Positions 32,620-41,875 of a stretch of DNA of 64,000 nucleotides are shown here, in pieces. Both the position numbers and the translations under genes were made by a program. This DNA is from Roseiarcus sp963807735 (GTDB lineage Bacteria > Pseudomonadota > Alphaproteobacteria > Rhizobiales > Beijerinckiaceae). Every line of letters starts with the position of its first letter. Within the stretch, counting starts at the first letter, position 1. The notes beneath the pieces are model-generated. The model saw only the letters and a list, made by a program, of their open reading frames with translations. It searched no databases and had not been told where the DNA came from. The stretch covers positions 1-64,000 of the forward strand of contig CAWEDI010000047.1 of the NCBI GenBank assembly GCA_963807735.1, read 5' to 3'.

Positions 32620-33963
32620 TTGCCTGTGACGAATCGTGTTCGGATCGCGCGAAGTCGTCGGGCACGCGCGAGGCGCGAAAGGCTATCAAAGGCATCTGCA
32701 CGGTTGACCCTGTGGGATAGAATTAAATACTTTTTGAAATCGGTGAATACCCTTTGGACTATGTTAATAAGCATGATCTTAAATATCGTAGGAACACTGA
32801 CTTTCGTAGTCGTCGTGATTCTGTTGTATCGAGCAGTTGCATTTTCTACTGTCGCTATCTCGCCGGTTTCCGTGCCTAAGGAATTTGTTGAGAAGGGATA
32901 TGTAGGAGAGGTTGTTGCACAAAAATTGCAAAGATCATTACTTAAGATCATTCTAAACTCGCGATCCTATAAAGCACACGCAGGCGTTATTGCACTTGCG
33001 GACGAACCAAGTATAACGGTACCACAAACAAATCTACCTCTCGAACTATTAGCCTCCGAACTTTGTACAATTTTTTCCGTTGAAAATTACTGGCGCGTCA
33101 ATGGAAATATCACTGACAATCCTAATGGCTTCACCGCAACCATAAGTATTAACAATAGCAAAGGTGTTTACGAAATAAAAGAAAATTTTGATAAATTTGA
33201 CAACGATTCTATATTTGAATCTATCGCGCAAAGTATCATGCAAATTGTAGACCCGTACATATTGGCAGCCTCCTTCGGTCACACAGACCCGGATAAAGCT
33301 ATAATAATCGCGAAAAGTATTATCGCGCAAAACAATGCCGATAGCTCATCCGCAGCATGGTCGCATGTTTTAATTGGTGGCATTCTTCTAAACAACGGTA
33401 AATTAGATGCCGCCTACACAGAACTGAAGAGTGCGATTGCGCTCGACGATCATATTGCAGTGGCGCACAATAATCTTGGAAATATCCTTAAAACTAAGGG
33501 CGATACGAAAGAGGCGATCTTGGAATATCGCAAATCGATCATGCTCGATCCAAATTTTGCTCCGCCGCATGATGGTTTGGGTGAAGTATTCAGAGGTTTA
33601 GGTGAGACAGACAAGGCGGAACTCGAATTTGAATTAGCGATTGCCCTCGATTCCAAGTGGAGCGCACCACACATTAATCTTGGCGTCGTACATTTAATAC
33701 AGGGAAAGATAGACTATGCGATCGCCGATTTTGAAAAGGGGGTCGCGCTCGATCCTAACGCTCCCGCTTGGCATGTCAATCTAGGTAGCGCTCTTAAGCA
33801 AAAAGGCAATATAGAGGAAGCGATACTCGAATTTCGGAAAGCCATCGCCTTAGATCCGAACGATCCCAACTGGCACATCTCGCTTGGCGATGCGCTTAAG
33901 AGTCAAAACAGAGTCCTTGAAGCTGAAGAGGAATTCAAGAAGGCGTCTAATTTGAAGAAATAG
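32620..33963 (+). CDS. AT-rich membrane-anchored TPR protein
   Basis: Up to 447 residues. The start is uncertain: the frame begins with TTG at 32620 and GTG six bases later, and the first in-frame ATG is at about residue 48, inside the membrane helix (about 46-72, MLISMILNIVGTLTFVVVVILLY). A preceding Arg-rich cytoplasmic segment fits an inside-in orientation. Residues 85-230 are an unnamed domain (VPKEFVEKGYVGEVVAQKL). Residues 240-447 hold five to six TPR repeats (AHNNLGNILKTKGDTKEAILEYRKSIMLDP and relatives). The gene is far richer in A and T than its neighbours and uses different codons, which indicates horizontal acquisition. It is probably a scaffold for a protein complex; the partner is unknown. 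Confidence 0.8.
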   Translation: MPVTNRVRIARSRRARARRERLSKASARLTLWDRIKYFLKSVNTLWTMLISMILNIVGTLTFVVVVILLYRAVAFSTVAISPVSVPKEFVEKGYVGEVVAQKLQRSLLKIILNSRSYKAHAGVIALADEPSITVPQTNLPLELLASELCTIFSVENYWRVNGNITDNPNGFTATISINNSKGVYEIKENFDKFDNDSIFESIAQSIMQIVDPYILAASFGHTDPDKAIIIAKSIIAQNNADSSSAAWSHVLIGGILLNNGKLDAAYTELKSAIALDDHIAVAHNNLGNILKTKGDTKEAILEYRKSIMLDPNFAPPHDGLGEVFRGLGETDKAELEFELAIALDSKWSAPHINLGVVHLIQGKIDYAIADFEKGVALDPNAPAWHVNLGSALKQKGNIEEAILEFRKAIALDPNDPNWHISLGDALKSQNRVLEAEEEFKKASNLKK

Positions 33964-33965
33964 TC

Positions 33966-34018
33966 AAACTGCTTTCTTTCTGCTGTAAGCGTTGAATACA
34001 GAAGCATTAAGCAGTTTT
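33966..34018 (+). terminator. Hairpin terminator after the TPR gene
   Basis: AAACTGCTT (33966-33974) pairs with AAGCAGTTT (34009-34017), and the inner TTCTG/CAGAA sequences extend the stem with a bulge. It starts three bases after the TAG stop and ends in TTTT. AT-rich stems like this are unlike the host's GC-rich terminators and fit the foreign composition of the TPR gene. Confidence 0.6.
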
Positions 34019-34080
34019 ATGGAGATAAAAATTTGCGTGACCTGAAACTTGGCTCACTGCGCGATGTCCAAAGCCATTAC

Positions 34081-34500
34081 TCAACCAGCTTCAGTTTCGG
34101 TAGACACCTCCCACCGCCCAGCGACCCGGTACGCCTCCTCCGGCCCCGGCCACGGCGGCATGGTGACGGCGACGAAGCTAAGCGCCGCCTTCGGCCCGGC
34201 GCGAAACTGGAAATGCGCGCCGAGCGGGATCGTCAGCGCCACGCCAGGGCCAACCGACGTGACGCTCTCGTCGCCATCGAACCGCCGCCAAACCTCGCCC
34301 GCGCCGGCGACGACATACCAGATCTCCTCGACCGTGCGATGCGCGACCGGCAGCGAAACCCGCCCTGCCGGCAGCGTGAAATGCGCAAAACTGCCGCCAT
34401 CGAGCGCCGCCAGCAGCCGCACCTCGCTGCCGTCGGGGGCGAGCGCGTCGGGATCGGCGCCTAGCGTTCGGGTTTGCAGCGGCGACAAAAGGGCCTCCAT
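34081..34500 (-). CDS. Cupin-domain protein
   Basis: 139 residues, a single double-stranded beta-helix: ALDGGSFAHFTLPAGRVSLPVAHRTVEEIWYVVAGAGEVWRRFDGD, then SVGPGVALTIPLGAHFQFRAG. One metal-ligand histidine and the glutamate pair (HRTVEEIWYV) are present, and a later histidine (GAHFQF) completes a likely site. No reaction can be assigned. Its ATG abuts the histidine kinase stop, so it is the last gene of a regulator operon. It may sense or modify the signal of that system, which is an inference. Confidence 0.85.
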   Translation of the reverse strand: MEALLSPLQTRTLGADPDALAPDGSEVRLLAALDGGSFAHFTLPAGRVSLPVAHRTVEEIWYVVAGAGEVWRRFDGDESVTSVGPGVALTIPLGAHFQFRAGPKAALSFVAVTMPPWPGPEEAYRVAGRWEVSTETEAG

Positions 34501-35880
34501 TCAGACCGGGATTCGCACGCTGGCGCGAAGGCCGCCGAGCGGGCTGTCGCCGAGTTGCACCTCGCCGCCGTGCGAGCGGGCGATGTCGCGGGCGATCGAG
34601 AGGCCGAGCCCGGAGCCGCTCTGGTCCTGGTTGCGCGCCTCGTCGAGGCGGAAGAACGGGCGGAACACGTCCTCGCGCGCTTCCGCCGGCACGCCGGGCC
34701 CGTCGTCGTCGACATGCACGATGACGAAGCGACCCTCGCGCGCGGCGGAAACCTCGACGCGCCGGCCATAGCGCTGGGCGTTGCCAACGAGATTGGCGAG
34801 GCAGCGCCTTATCGCCATCGGCCGAACGGTCACGTGGAGGTCGCCCTTGGCGTGCAGGAAAATCGGGGCGCCCTGGCGCTCCGCATCGAGCCGCATATCG
34901 TCAAGCATCGCCGCCAGATCGGTCAGCGTCGCCGCCTCGCCGCCGTCGCCGCGCGCGAAGGCGAGATAGCCCTCGAGCATGGCCTGCATCTCCTCGACGT
35001 CCTTTTCGAGGTCCTGGGTGTCGACGTTGCTCTCGATCATCGCCAGCGAGAGACGGAACCGGGTCAGGATCGTCCGCAAGTCGTGGCTGACGCCGCTCAG
35101 CATCGCGGTGCGCTGTTCGTTGGCGCGTTCGACGCGGCGCTTCATTTCGACGAACGCATACCCGGCCTGGCGCACTTCGCGCGCGCCGCGCGGCTGGTAG
35201 TCGCGGAACCGGCCCTTGCCGAAATCCTCCGCCGCTTTGGCTAGTCGCAAGATCGGCCGGATCTGGTTGCGCAGGAACAAGATCGCCACCAGGATCAGCG
35301 CCCCCGACGCGCCGACCATCCAGAAGATGAAGATGTGGACGTTGGCGTCATAACCGAGCGAGCGCTTGGTGATGAAACGGGCGACGCCGAAGCCGAGATC
35401 GACCCGGATCTCCATCAGCCCCGACTTGCCGACCGTGTCGACCCATATCGGATAGCGCAGCTGCGCGTTGAGCTCCTTGGGCAGCGCGCGCGTCAGGGGA
35501 TCGAGGAAATCGAAGAACCTTCGCGGCAAACTCGGCGGCAGCGGCTGCGGCGGCAGCAGATCGACGCTCATGCGGAACCGCTCGGCGGCGATTTCGCGCA
35601 GCCGCTTGTCGTCGGCGCCGAACGGTTCGGCGCGGTAGAGATCGACGACCGCGGCGACGTCGCGCGCCACGGCGTTGGACAGCCGGTGGGTGACAAGGTC
35701 CCAATGGCGCTGCATGAACAGATAAACCACTCCGACCTGCAACAGCACCATCGGCAGAATGACGATCAGCAGCGAGCGGGCGTAAAGTCCCTTCGGGAAC
35801 AGATCCGCCAGCGAGCGCGCGCCGCTGCGCCAAAGGCCGCGGCTCGCATGCCAGGCGCGCGTGTAGTCGATCGCGGTCAT
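34501..35880 (-). CDS. EnvZ-like sensor histidine kinase
   Basis: 459 residues. Two membrane helices (about 28-48 and 180-205) bound a periplasmic sensor of about 130 residues. A HAMP segment (RPILRLAKAAEDFGKG) is followed by the H-box with the phosphorylated histidine in SGVSHDLRTILTRF. The ATP-binding domain has N (NLVGNAQRYGR), G1 (DDGPGVP) and G2 (GSGLGLSIARDIARSHGG) boxes. The start overlaps the response-regulator stop by four bases. It senses a cell-envelope or osmotic-type signal by family analogy; the real signal is unknown. Confidence 0.94.
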   Translation of the reverse strand: MTAIDYTRAWHASRGLWRSGARSLADLFPKGLYARSLLIVILPMVLLQVGVVYLFMQRHWDLVTHRLSNAVARDVAAVVDLYRAEPFGADDKRLREIAAERFRMSVDLLPPQPLPPSLPRRFFDFLDPLTRALPKELNAQLRYPIWVDTVGKSGLMEIRVDLGFGVARFITKRSLGYDANVHIFIFWMVGASGALILVAILFLRNQIRPILRLAKAAEDFGKGRFRDYQPRGAREVRQAGYAFVEMKRRVERANEQRTAMLSGVSHDLRTILTRFRLSLAMIESNVDTQDLEKDVEEMQAMLEGYLAFARGDGGEAATLTDLAAMLDDMRLDAERQGAPIFLHAKGDLHVTVRPMAIRRCLANLVGNAQRYGRRVEVSAAREGRFVIVHVDDDGPGVPAEAREDVFRPFFRLDEARNQDQSGSGLGLSIARDIARSHGGEVQLGDSPLGGLRASVRIPV

Positions 35881-36596
35881 GAGTCGGCGACGAGCTTGTA
35901 GCCCGCCCCGCGCGCGGTCTGAAGATAAAGCGGGTTGGCGGGGTCGTTTTCGAGCTTGCGCCGCAGCCGGTTGATCTGCACGTCGATGGTGCGCTCCTGC
36001 GCGCCGCCGCCGGCGCCCGCCAGCGCCTCGCGTGACACGCTGACCCCCGGCGTCGCCCCGAGCAGCCGCAGGATTTCGCGCTCACGCTCGGTCAAGCGGA
36101 TCGAGACGTCGCCGCGCCGGAGCTCGCCGCGCTCGGGAAGAAACAGGAACGGGCCGAAGCGCAGGCCCGGCTCGTCGGACGCGGCGACGACGAGCGGCGC
36201 GACGGCGCGCGTGCGGCGCAGGATCGAGCCGATCCGCAGCAGCAGCTCCTTCGGCTCGTAGGGCTTGGCGAGATAATCGTCGACGCCGGACTCCAGGCCG
36301 CGCACCCGGTCCGCGGCGTCGCCGAGCGCGGTCAGCATGAGGATTGGAATATCGGAGGTCTCACGCAACCGCTCGGCGAAATCGAAGCCGTTCTCGCCGG
36401 GCATCATCACGTCGAGCACGATGATCTCGAACTCCAGGCTGCCGAGCCTCGCCCACGCCTCCGCGGCGGAGGCGACCGCGGTGACGCGATAGCCGTTGCG
36501 GCCGAGGAACGAGGCGACGAGGTGGCGCAGCCGCCGATCGTCGTCGACCACCAGCACATGCGGCGCGTCGTCGGGCGGAGCGGCGGTCGCGGGCAT
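35877..36596 (-). CDS. OmpR-family response regulator
   Basis: 239 residues. The receiver domain has acidic DDD at the N-terminus, the phosphoacceptor aspartate in IIVLDVMMPGENGFDFAERL, the switch threonine in MLTALGD and the lysine in YLAKPYEPKEL. The C-terminal winged helix is of OmpR type (IRLTEREREILRLLG, QERTIDVQINRLRRKLENDP, LQTARGAGYKL). It is partnered with the adjacent EnvZ-like kinase. A MarR regulator gene ends only four bases upstream, so all are cotranscribed. Confidence 0.95.
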   Translation of the reverse strand: MPATAAPPDDAPHVLVVDDDRRLRHLVASFLGRNGYRVTAVASAAEAWARLGSLEFEIIVLDVMMPGENGFDFAERLRETSDIPILMLTALGDAADRVRGLESGVDDYLAKPYEPKELLLRIGSILRRTRAVAPLVVAASDEPGLRFGPFLFLPERGELRRGDVSIRLTEREREILRLLGATPGVSVSREALAGAGGGAQERTIDVQINRLRRKLENDPANPLYLQTARGAGYKLVADS

Positions 36597-36600
36597 CGGC

Positions 36601-37113
36601 TCACTCCCTCGCGTCGACCGAGGCCAGACCGATCAGCGCGAGAACCCGCTCCCGCGCGTCGCGGTCGATCATCTCCAGCAGAAACGCCGCCGCGCCGCCC
36701 TGCGCGCCCGGCCCCAGCGCCCGCATCGCCGCGGCGAAGCGCCGGGTCTGCGCGTTCGCCAGCTTCAAGGCGAGGTCGTCGCCCTTCGGCGTCGCATAGA
36801 GGCGGCGCTGTCGCCGATCCTCGGCGCCGGCGCGGGCCTCGATGAAATCCTGCGCAACCAACTCCTTCAGGACGCGATTGAGGCTCTGCTTGGTGATAGC
36901 GAGAATGTCCAGCAACTCGGCGATCGTCAATCCCGGACGCCGCGCGACGAAATGCAGCACGCGATGATGAGCGCGGCCGAATCCGAACGCCTCCAGCAAC
37001 CGGTCGGCGTCGCCGACGAAATCGCGGTAGGCGAAATAGAACAATTCGATCAGCTCGTACATCGGCGCGGTATCGGATTCGGCGCCGGTATGGTTCTCAA
37101 AAAAGCTACGCAT
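36601..37113 (-). CDS. MarR-family transcription regulator
   Basis: 170 residues from the ATG at 37113; the frame is open further upstream but antisense-like there. It has a winged helix with PGLTIAELLDILAITKQSLNRVLKELVAQDFIEARAGAEDRRQRRLYATPKGD, a classic MarR recognition helix and wing. The N-terminal helix (YELIELFYFAYRDFVGDAD) supports dimerisation. It is four bases upstream of the OmpR-type gene, an arrangement seen in other Hyphomicrobiales. Confidence 0.92.
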   Translation of the reverse strand: MRSFFENHTGAESDTAPMYELIELFYFAYRDFVGDADRLLEAFGFGRAHHRVLHFVARRPGLTIAELLDILAITKQSLNRVLKELVAQDFIEARAGAEDRRQRRLYATPKGDDLALKLANAQTRRFAAAMRALGPGAQGGAAAFLLEMIDRDARERVLALIGLASVDARE

Positions 37114-37136
37114 GTTCGTCTCGAACGGACCGGGCG

Positions 37137-38441
37137 TCAGGCCGCCGCCGCGTGCTCCATCAATGTGCGGGCGCTCGCGACGTGGTCGGCCCAAGACAGG
37201 GGGCGATAGCTGGCGATCTGAGCGAGCCGATCGCGGCGGAATTCGGACTTGTCCTCCATCAGCGCCTCGATCGCGGCGACCCAGGCCGGCCCGTCGATGG
37301 CGTCGGCGAACGTCGCGTAACCTTCGCCGGCCTCGCGATGCGCGGCGATGTCGGAGACGATCGTCGGCGCGCCGGTCGCAAGGCACTCGACGATCGGCAG
37401 ACCGAACCCCTCGGCGAAGGATGGCGCGACGAGGCCGGCCGAATCCGCCATCAGCCGCGCCAGCCCGGCGTCGGTGAGGTCGGACGCCTCCGCCAGGAAC
37501 GGCGCCAATTGCCGCGAGCGTTCGAGCACGTCGACGATGTTCTCGTTCTCCCAGCCGCGCCGGCCGGCGATGACCAGCCGCGGCGCCGCGGCGCCGTGCC
37601 GCTCCACCAGGCGACGCCACACCGCTAGCAGAAACAACAGGTTCTTGCGCGGCTCGATCGTCCCGACATAGACGAAATAGGGAATTTTCGGCCGCTGCGG
37701 CGGTCTGCGTTTGACCTCGGTGAAGGCCGGATCGACGGCCAGAGGCAGCACCGCAATCTCCGGCGACCGCAGTCTGCGTGCGCTGAGCGCCGCCTCGACG
37801 GCGCGACGCGAATCCCTGGAGTTGACGATCGCCAGCGTCGCATGCGCCGAAACGGTGGCGAGCCGGCCGACATGGCGCTCCAGCGCGCCGGGCGCACAGA
37901 ACTCCGGATATTCAATGGGGATCGCGTCGTGGACGAAAAATGTCGAGCGCATCCCCGCCGCGCTCAGCCAGCGGAACCGCTCGGATTTGTGGAGCTGCGA
38001 GTGCGAGCAATGAAAAAACATTGTCGGCTCGGCGGCGGCGCGAATGCGGCGCGTCAGCCGCGCCTCGGCGCGGAGGATGTCACGCAGCGGAAAGAAATCG
38101 GCTTCGCGCAACCGCGCCGACCAGACTTTTACGATGCGGAAACGCGGTGGCCGCGACGCCTGCAGGTCGAGCGGCTGATCGAGCCAGCCGCGCAGCGCGC
38201 CAAACACCGGATCGGCCTCAGCCTTCGCGTCGAGCCGCCAAGTCTGCGCGACGCGCGTAAGTATTTCATGGGCGCGACCGCCGGGAATCGCGCCGGAAAA
38301 CACTGGCGCGGTGAACACGCAGACCGTGCCGGGATCGTCGATCATATGCTGCGCATAGGCGAATTCGACCCGGTCGATGCCGGTCGGCCCGCTGACGAAA
38401 ATGCGAGTGGCGATCCGGGTGATGTCGAGAAACAACTTCAT
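37137..38441 (-). CDS. GT4-family glycosyltransferase
   Basis: 434 residues from the ATG at 38441 (MKLFLDITRIATRIF). It has the GT-B fold with a C-terminal donor-binding domain: YVGTIEPRKNLLFLLAVWRRL, RLVIAGRRGWEN, LAPSFAEGFGLPIVECLATGAPTIVSDIAAHREAG, with the E-x7-E type motif of retaining GT4 enzymes. The N-terminal half is typical of rhamnosyl/mannosyl transferases acting on surface polysaccharide (SGPTGIDRVEFAYAQHM). It is 23 bp upstream of the MarR gene and divergent from a capsule-type gene, so both probably serve envelope polysaccharide. The sugar is unknown. Confidence 0.9.
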   Translation of the reverse strand: MKLFLDITRIATRIFVSGPTGIDRVEFAYAQHMIDDPGTVCVFTAPVFSGAIPGGRAHEILTRVAQTWRLDAKAEADPVFGALRGWLDQPLDLQASRPPRFRIVKVWSARLREADFFPLRDILRAEARLTRRIRAAAEPTMFFHCSHSQLHKSERFRWLSAAGMRSTFFVHDAIPIEYPEFCAPGALERHVGRLATVSAHATLAIVNSRDSRRAVEAALSARRLRSPEIAVLPLAVDPAFTEVKRRPPQRPKIPYFVYVGTIEPRKNLLFLLAVWRRLVERHGAAAPRLVIAGRRGWENENIVDVLERSRQLAPFLAEASDLTDAGLARLMADSAGLVAPSFAEGFGLPIVECLATGAPTIVSDIAAHREAGEGYATFADAIDGPAWVAAIEALMEDKSEFRRDRLAQIASYRPLSWADHVASARTLMEHAAAA

Positions 38442-38709
38442 TGCGCCATCCGCCCGCCGCCCCACCGCCATGCGCTTGCGTCGGGCGGCGCCTGCGCGCC
38501 TAGTGCATCGACGGGATTTTGTAAAACGTGAGCGCACCGAGGCGCCGCAGCGGTAACTGCCCGTTAACCGAAGTTGTGTTCGGCTCCGCTTGATACGATT
38601 GTGGCGATAGGCGCTGATTTCGCCGCAATTTGCTGGTCATGGTTAGCAAACTTGCTCGTCTCGACGGGTTGAGCTAGTTTTCGGCGCAAAAGCAGGGGTG
38701 CGAGAGCGG

Positions 38710-40011
38710 ATGTCGGTCTTTCTCTTCATCGGCGCCCCGTTCGGCCCGTTTTTCTCGCGTTTGGCGCGGGAGATCGAGGCGGCGGGCGATACCGTGTTTC
38801 GCACGGTATGTGAGGGCGGCGAATATCTTGAGACGCCCAGCCATTGCCGAATCATCTACCGTCATCGCGACGGGGATTGGAAACGATTTATTCGCGGCGT
38901 GGTGCGACGCTGCAAAGTTGATGCTGTTATCACCTTCAACGATACTTTGCCGCGCAACCGCGGAGCGCTCGAAGTCGCTGAGGAGTTCGGGCTGCACAGC
39001 TTCGTATTGGAGAACGGTTATCTGCGGCCGCATTGGGTGACGTTGGAGCGCGACGGAGTCAACGGGTTCTCGCGCCTGCCGCGCGACCCGGAAGTTTATC
39101 TTGGCGCCCGGCTCGCGCGCGTCGACCCCGCCGCCAAGCGCCAGTTCCCGGCAGGGTTGCGGCCTCACGTCATTCACACCATCACCCACTTCGTCGCCGC
39201 CATCGCGTTCAAACCGGTCCTCGGCTTCGACGCCAAATATTACGGCGATTCGGTGTACCGGCAGGGCATTGGCTATTTCAGGGAATATCTCTGGCGGGTG
39301 ACGCACGACGAAGAGCCGGTGCTGGCGCGCGCGCTGGCGCTCGCGGATTCCGGGCGAAAAGTGTTTCTCGCGCTGTTGCAGAAGCCCGGCGACGCGCAGC
39401 TCGTCGTGCATTCCCGGCACGGCGGCAACGCCGCCTTCGTCGACGAGCTCATCACGTCGTTCGCCTCCGAGGCGCCTTCCGACACCATTTTGGTCGTCAA
39501 GCAGCATCCGCTCGATTACGGCGTTGAGCGCACCCCGGCCCGCGTTGCGGCGCTGATCGAGCGCCATAATCTCACAGACCGCGTGTTCTTCCTGCGCAAG
39601 ACCAGCATCGACAAGATCATGGCGCGCGCCCACGCCGTGGTGACGATCAACAGCACCGCGGGCCTTGCCGCGATCATCGAGGAAAAGCCGGTGCTGTGCG
39701 TCGGACGGGCGTTCTACAACATCCCCGGCCTGACCAGCCGCGGCCCGCTGGCGCGGTTCTGGCGCGAGGCGACGCCGCCGTCGTCCAATCTCGTCAAGGG
39801 GTTCGTCGCCTTCCTGAAGCGGACGTCGCAGTTCAACGGCGGCTTTCACACGCCGGAGGGCCGCGAGATTCTGGTCCCGCGACTGGCGCAGCGCCTGATC
39901 GAGGGGGTTCGGCTCGCGCCGAAGGTGACGAGCGAGGCGTCCAAGCGGGTGTCCTACGCCGAGCGCCATCGTCAGGCCGCCGCCCGGCTGGAAACGGCCG
40001 CGGCGCGCTGA
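38710..40011 (+). CDS. Capsule polysaccharide biosynthesis protein (KpsS-like)
   Basis: 433 residues from the ATG at 38710; a GTG four codons upstream is possible. It resembles the capsule-export Kdo-transferase family (Pfam Capsule_synth): FLFIGAPFGPFFSRLAREIEAAGD, AVITFNDTLPRNRGALEVAEEFG, VLENGYLRPHWVTLERDGVN, then ILVVKQHPLDYG and AVVTINSTAGLAAI with LCVGRAFYNIPGLT. KpsS adds the first Kdo to the lipid anchor of group 2 capsules. No other kps gene lies here, so the acceptor is uncertain. It is divergent from the GT4 gene across a 268-bp spacer that holds no other gene. Confidence 0.88.
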   Translation: MSVFLFIGAPFGPFFSRLAREIEAAGDTVFRTVCEGGEYLETPSHCRIIYRHRDGDWKRFIRGVVRRCKVDAVITFNDTLPRNRGALEVAEEFGLHSFVLENGYLRPHWVTLERDGVNGFSRLPRDPEVYLGARLARVDPAAKRQFPAGLRPHVIHTITHFVAAIAFKPVLGFDAKYYGDSVYRQGIGYFREYLWRVTHDEEPVLARALALADSGRKVFLALLQKPGDAQLVVHSRHGGNAAFVDELITSFASEAPSDTILVVKQHPLDYGVERTPARVAALIERHNLTDRVFFLRKTSIDKIMARAHAVVTINSTAGLAAIIEEKPVLCVGRAFYNIPGLTSRGPLARFWREATPPSSNLVKGFVAFLKRTSQFNGGFHTPEGREILVPRLAQRLIEGVRLAPKVTSEASKRVSYAERHRQAAARLETAAAR

Positions 40012-40085
40012 GCGGCGATTATTCTGCGAGCGCCGCAGCCGGACGTTCCCCCGCGCGCGGCGCTTCAAATCCCAACCCTTCGATT

Positions 40086-40961
40086 CTAACCCGAGCGCCC
40101 GCCGACGATTGTCGTCGCCGCCGCCCCCGCCGCGACGGCGCGGCGCAGGCAGGCCTCAACGTCTTCCCCGGCGAGTTTTCCAGCAACGAAAGCCGCCGCG
40201 AACGCGTCGCCGGCGCCGGTCGTGTCGATCGCCTGCGTCGCCGGTGAAGCCGCCGTCCAGCGCACCGCGCCGGACAGCGCCTCGGCGCCCGCCGCGCCGC
40301 GCTTGATGACGACCAGCGGATATTTCGATTTCAGCCGCTCGCGTTGTAGCTCGGGATCGTCGGTTCCGGTCAGTACAGCGGCCTCGTCGGCGTTGGGGAA
40401 CAGCACAGCGGCGCCGGCGGTCCAGGCCAGAAAATTCTCCGGCCCCATCGCGCGTAAGGGCGCGGCCGAGCCAGGATCGACGCTGACCGGGATTTCGCTC
40501 GCGCGCCGCAGCAGATCGCGCACGGCCGAGCGGGCGACGGAATGCTGGAACGTGTAGCCCGAGAGGTGCAGCCAGTCGGCGTGAACGAGTGTCTCCGCGG
40601 GGATGTCGTCGAGCGCCAGCGCGTCGTTGGCGCCGCGGTCGGTGAGGAACGAACGTTCGCCGGATGGCTCGACGATGGCGATCAACCGACCCGTCGGGAG
40701 CTCGGGATCGGCTTTCAACCACGCCGTCACGCCCTCGGCTTGGAGCTCCGCGGTCAGCCGCTCGACGTCGCTCGCGCCGACGCGGGCGACGAAATCAACG
40801 TCGACCCCCTCACGCGCCAGCCAGACGGCGAAGGTCGCGGCTGCGCCGCCCGGCCGCTCGACGATTTCCGCCGCGGTGTCCGAGCCCCAAGCGAACGGGC
40901 CGGCTATCCGGACGACAATGTCGGTCATCACGTCGCCGACGACGAGCGCGCGCGCCGTCAC
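40086..40961 (-). CDS. psuK: PfkB-family kinase, probable pseudouridine kinase
   Basis: 291 residues. It is a ribokinase fold: signature 1 region RPGGAAATFAVWLAREGVDVDFVARVGAS, substrate-lid residues, and signature 2 AIDTTGAGDAFAAAFVAGKLAG with the catalytic aspartate. The start overlaps the stop of the PsuG gene by four bases. This coupling makes pseudouridine the likely substrate, phosphorylated to pseudouridine 5'-phosphate for PsuG. Other PfkB substrates cannot be excluded from sequence alone. Confidence 0.85.
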   Translation of the reverse strand: MTARALVVGDVMTDIVVRIAGPFAWGSDTAAEIVERPGGAAATFAVWLAREGVDVDFVARVGASDVERLTAELQAEGVTAWLKADPELPTGRLIAIVEPSGERSFLTDRGANDALALDDIPAETLVHADWLHLSGYTFQHSVARSAVRDLLRRASEIPVSVDPGSAAPLRAMGPENFLAWTAGAAVLFPNADEAAVLTGTDDPELQRERLKSKYPLVVIKRGAAGAEALSGAVRWTAASPATQAIDTTGAGDAFAAAFVAGKLAGEDVEACLRRAVAAGAAATTIVGGRSG

Positions 40962-41875
40962 AGCTTCACCAGCTCGACGGCGATCTCCGCCGCCAGCGAG
41001 GCGTTGTTCTTCGCCAGCGCCATGTTCGCCTCCAGACTGCGGCCTTCGGTCATTTCGACGATACGGCCGAGCAGGAACGGCGTCACGTCTTTCTTCTCGA
41101 CGCCCTTCGCGCGCGCCTCCAGCACCGCTTCGCCGATGCGCTTTTCGATCGCCTCCGCGTCGAGCGCGTGGGCTTCGGGGATCGGATTGGCGATCAGCAC
41201 GCCGCCCGGCCCGATGTCGCGCTGCAAGCGGATCATCCGGGCGAGATCGCGCGCGCCGTCGAAGCGGTGGTCGAGCTTGTGGCCGCTGGAGCGCGCATAG
41301 AAGGCGGGAAATTCGTCGCAGCGATAGCCGCAGACGGCGACGCCTTGCGATTCCAGGTATTCGACGGTCTTGGCGATATCGAGGATCGATTTCGCGCCCG
41401 CGCAGACCACGGCGAGGCGAGTTCGGGAGAGTTCGACGAGATCGGCGGAGATGTCGAACGTCTCCTCGGCCCCGCGATGCACGCCGCCGATGCCGCCGGT
41501 GGCGAAAATCTCGAGCCCCGCGAGTTCGGCGATATACATCGTTGCCGCCACGGTGGTCCCGGCCGAGCCGCCGCGCGCCGCCATCGCGCTGAGGTCGCGC
41601 CGCGACGCCTTGACGACGCCGCCGGAAAGCCGCGCCAGCGACTCGAGCTCACCCCGCTCCAGGCCCACTCGGAACCGACCTTCGATCACCGCGATGGTGG
41701 CGGGGGTCGCGCCGCGCTCGACGACCGCCGCCTCCAGCATCAGCGCCGTCTCCAGGTTCCGAGGGTACGGCATGCCGTGGGTGATGATGGTCGATTCCAG
41801 CGCGACCACCGGCCGCGCGGCGGTCATCGCCTCGGCGACAGCAGGGGAAAGGTCGAGCAGGGCGTTGGCGGACAT
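40958..41875 (-). CDS. psuG: Pseudouridine-5'-phosphate glycosidase
   Basis: 305 residues from the ATG at 41875. The family blocks are VALESTIITHGMPYPRNLETALMLE, GTTVAATMYIAELAGLEIFATGGIGGVHRGAEETFDISADL, VVCAGAKSILDIAKTVEYLESQGV and ANPIPEAHALD, with the catalytic lysine in GAKSILD. It breaks the C-C glycosidic bond of pseudouridine 5'-phosphate to uracil and ribose 5-phosphate. It forms a two-gene salvage operon with the kinase. Confidence 0.96.
   Translation of the reverse strand: MSANALLDLSPAVAEAMTAARPVVALESTIITHGMPYPRNLETALMLEAAVVERGATPATIAVIEGRFRVGLERGELESLARLSGGVVKASRRDLSAMAARGGSAGTTVAATMYIAELAGLEIFATGGIGGVHRGAEETFDISADLVELSRTRLAVVCAGAKSILDIAKTVEYLESQGVAVCGYRCDEFPAFYARSSGHKLDHRFDGARDLARMIRLQRDIGPGGVLIANPIPEAHALDAEAIEKRIGEAVLEARAKGVEKKDVTPFLLGRIVEMTEGRSLEANMALAKNNASLAAEIAVELVKL

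Noticed and set aside
32399..32701. 100-codon minus-strand frame between rsfS and the TPR gene, considered as a nadD remnant
   Set aside because: No nucleotidyltransferase motif; overlaps the TPR start and has mixed composition.
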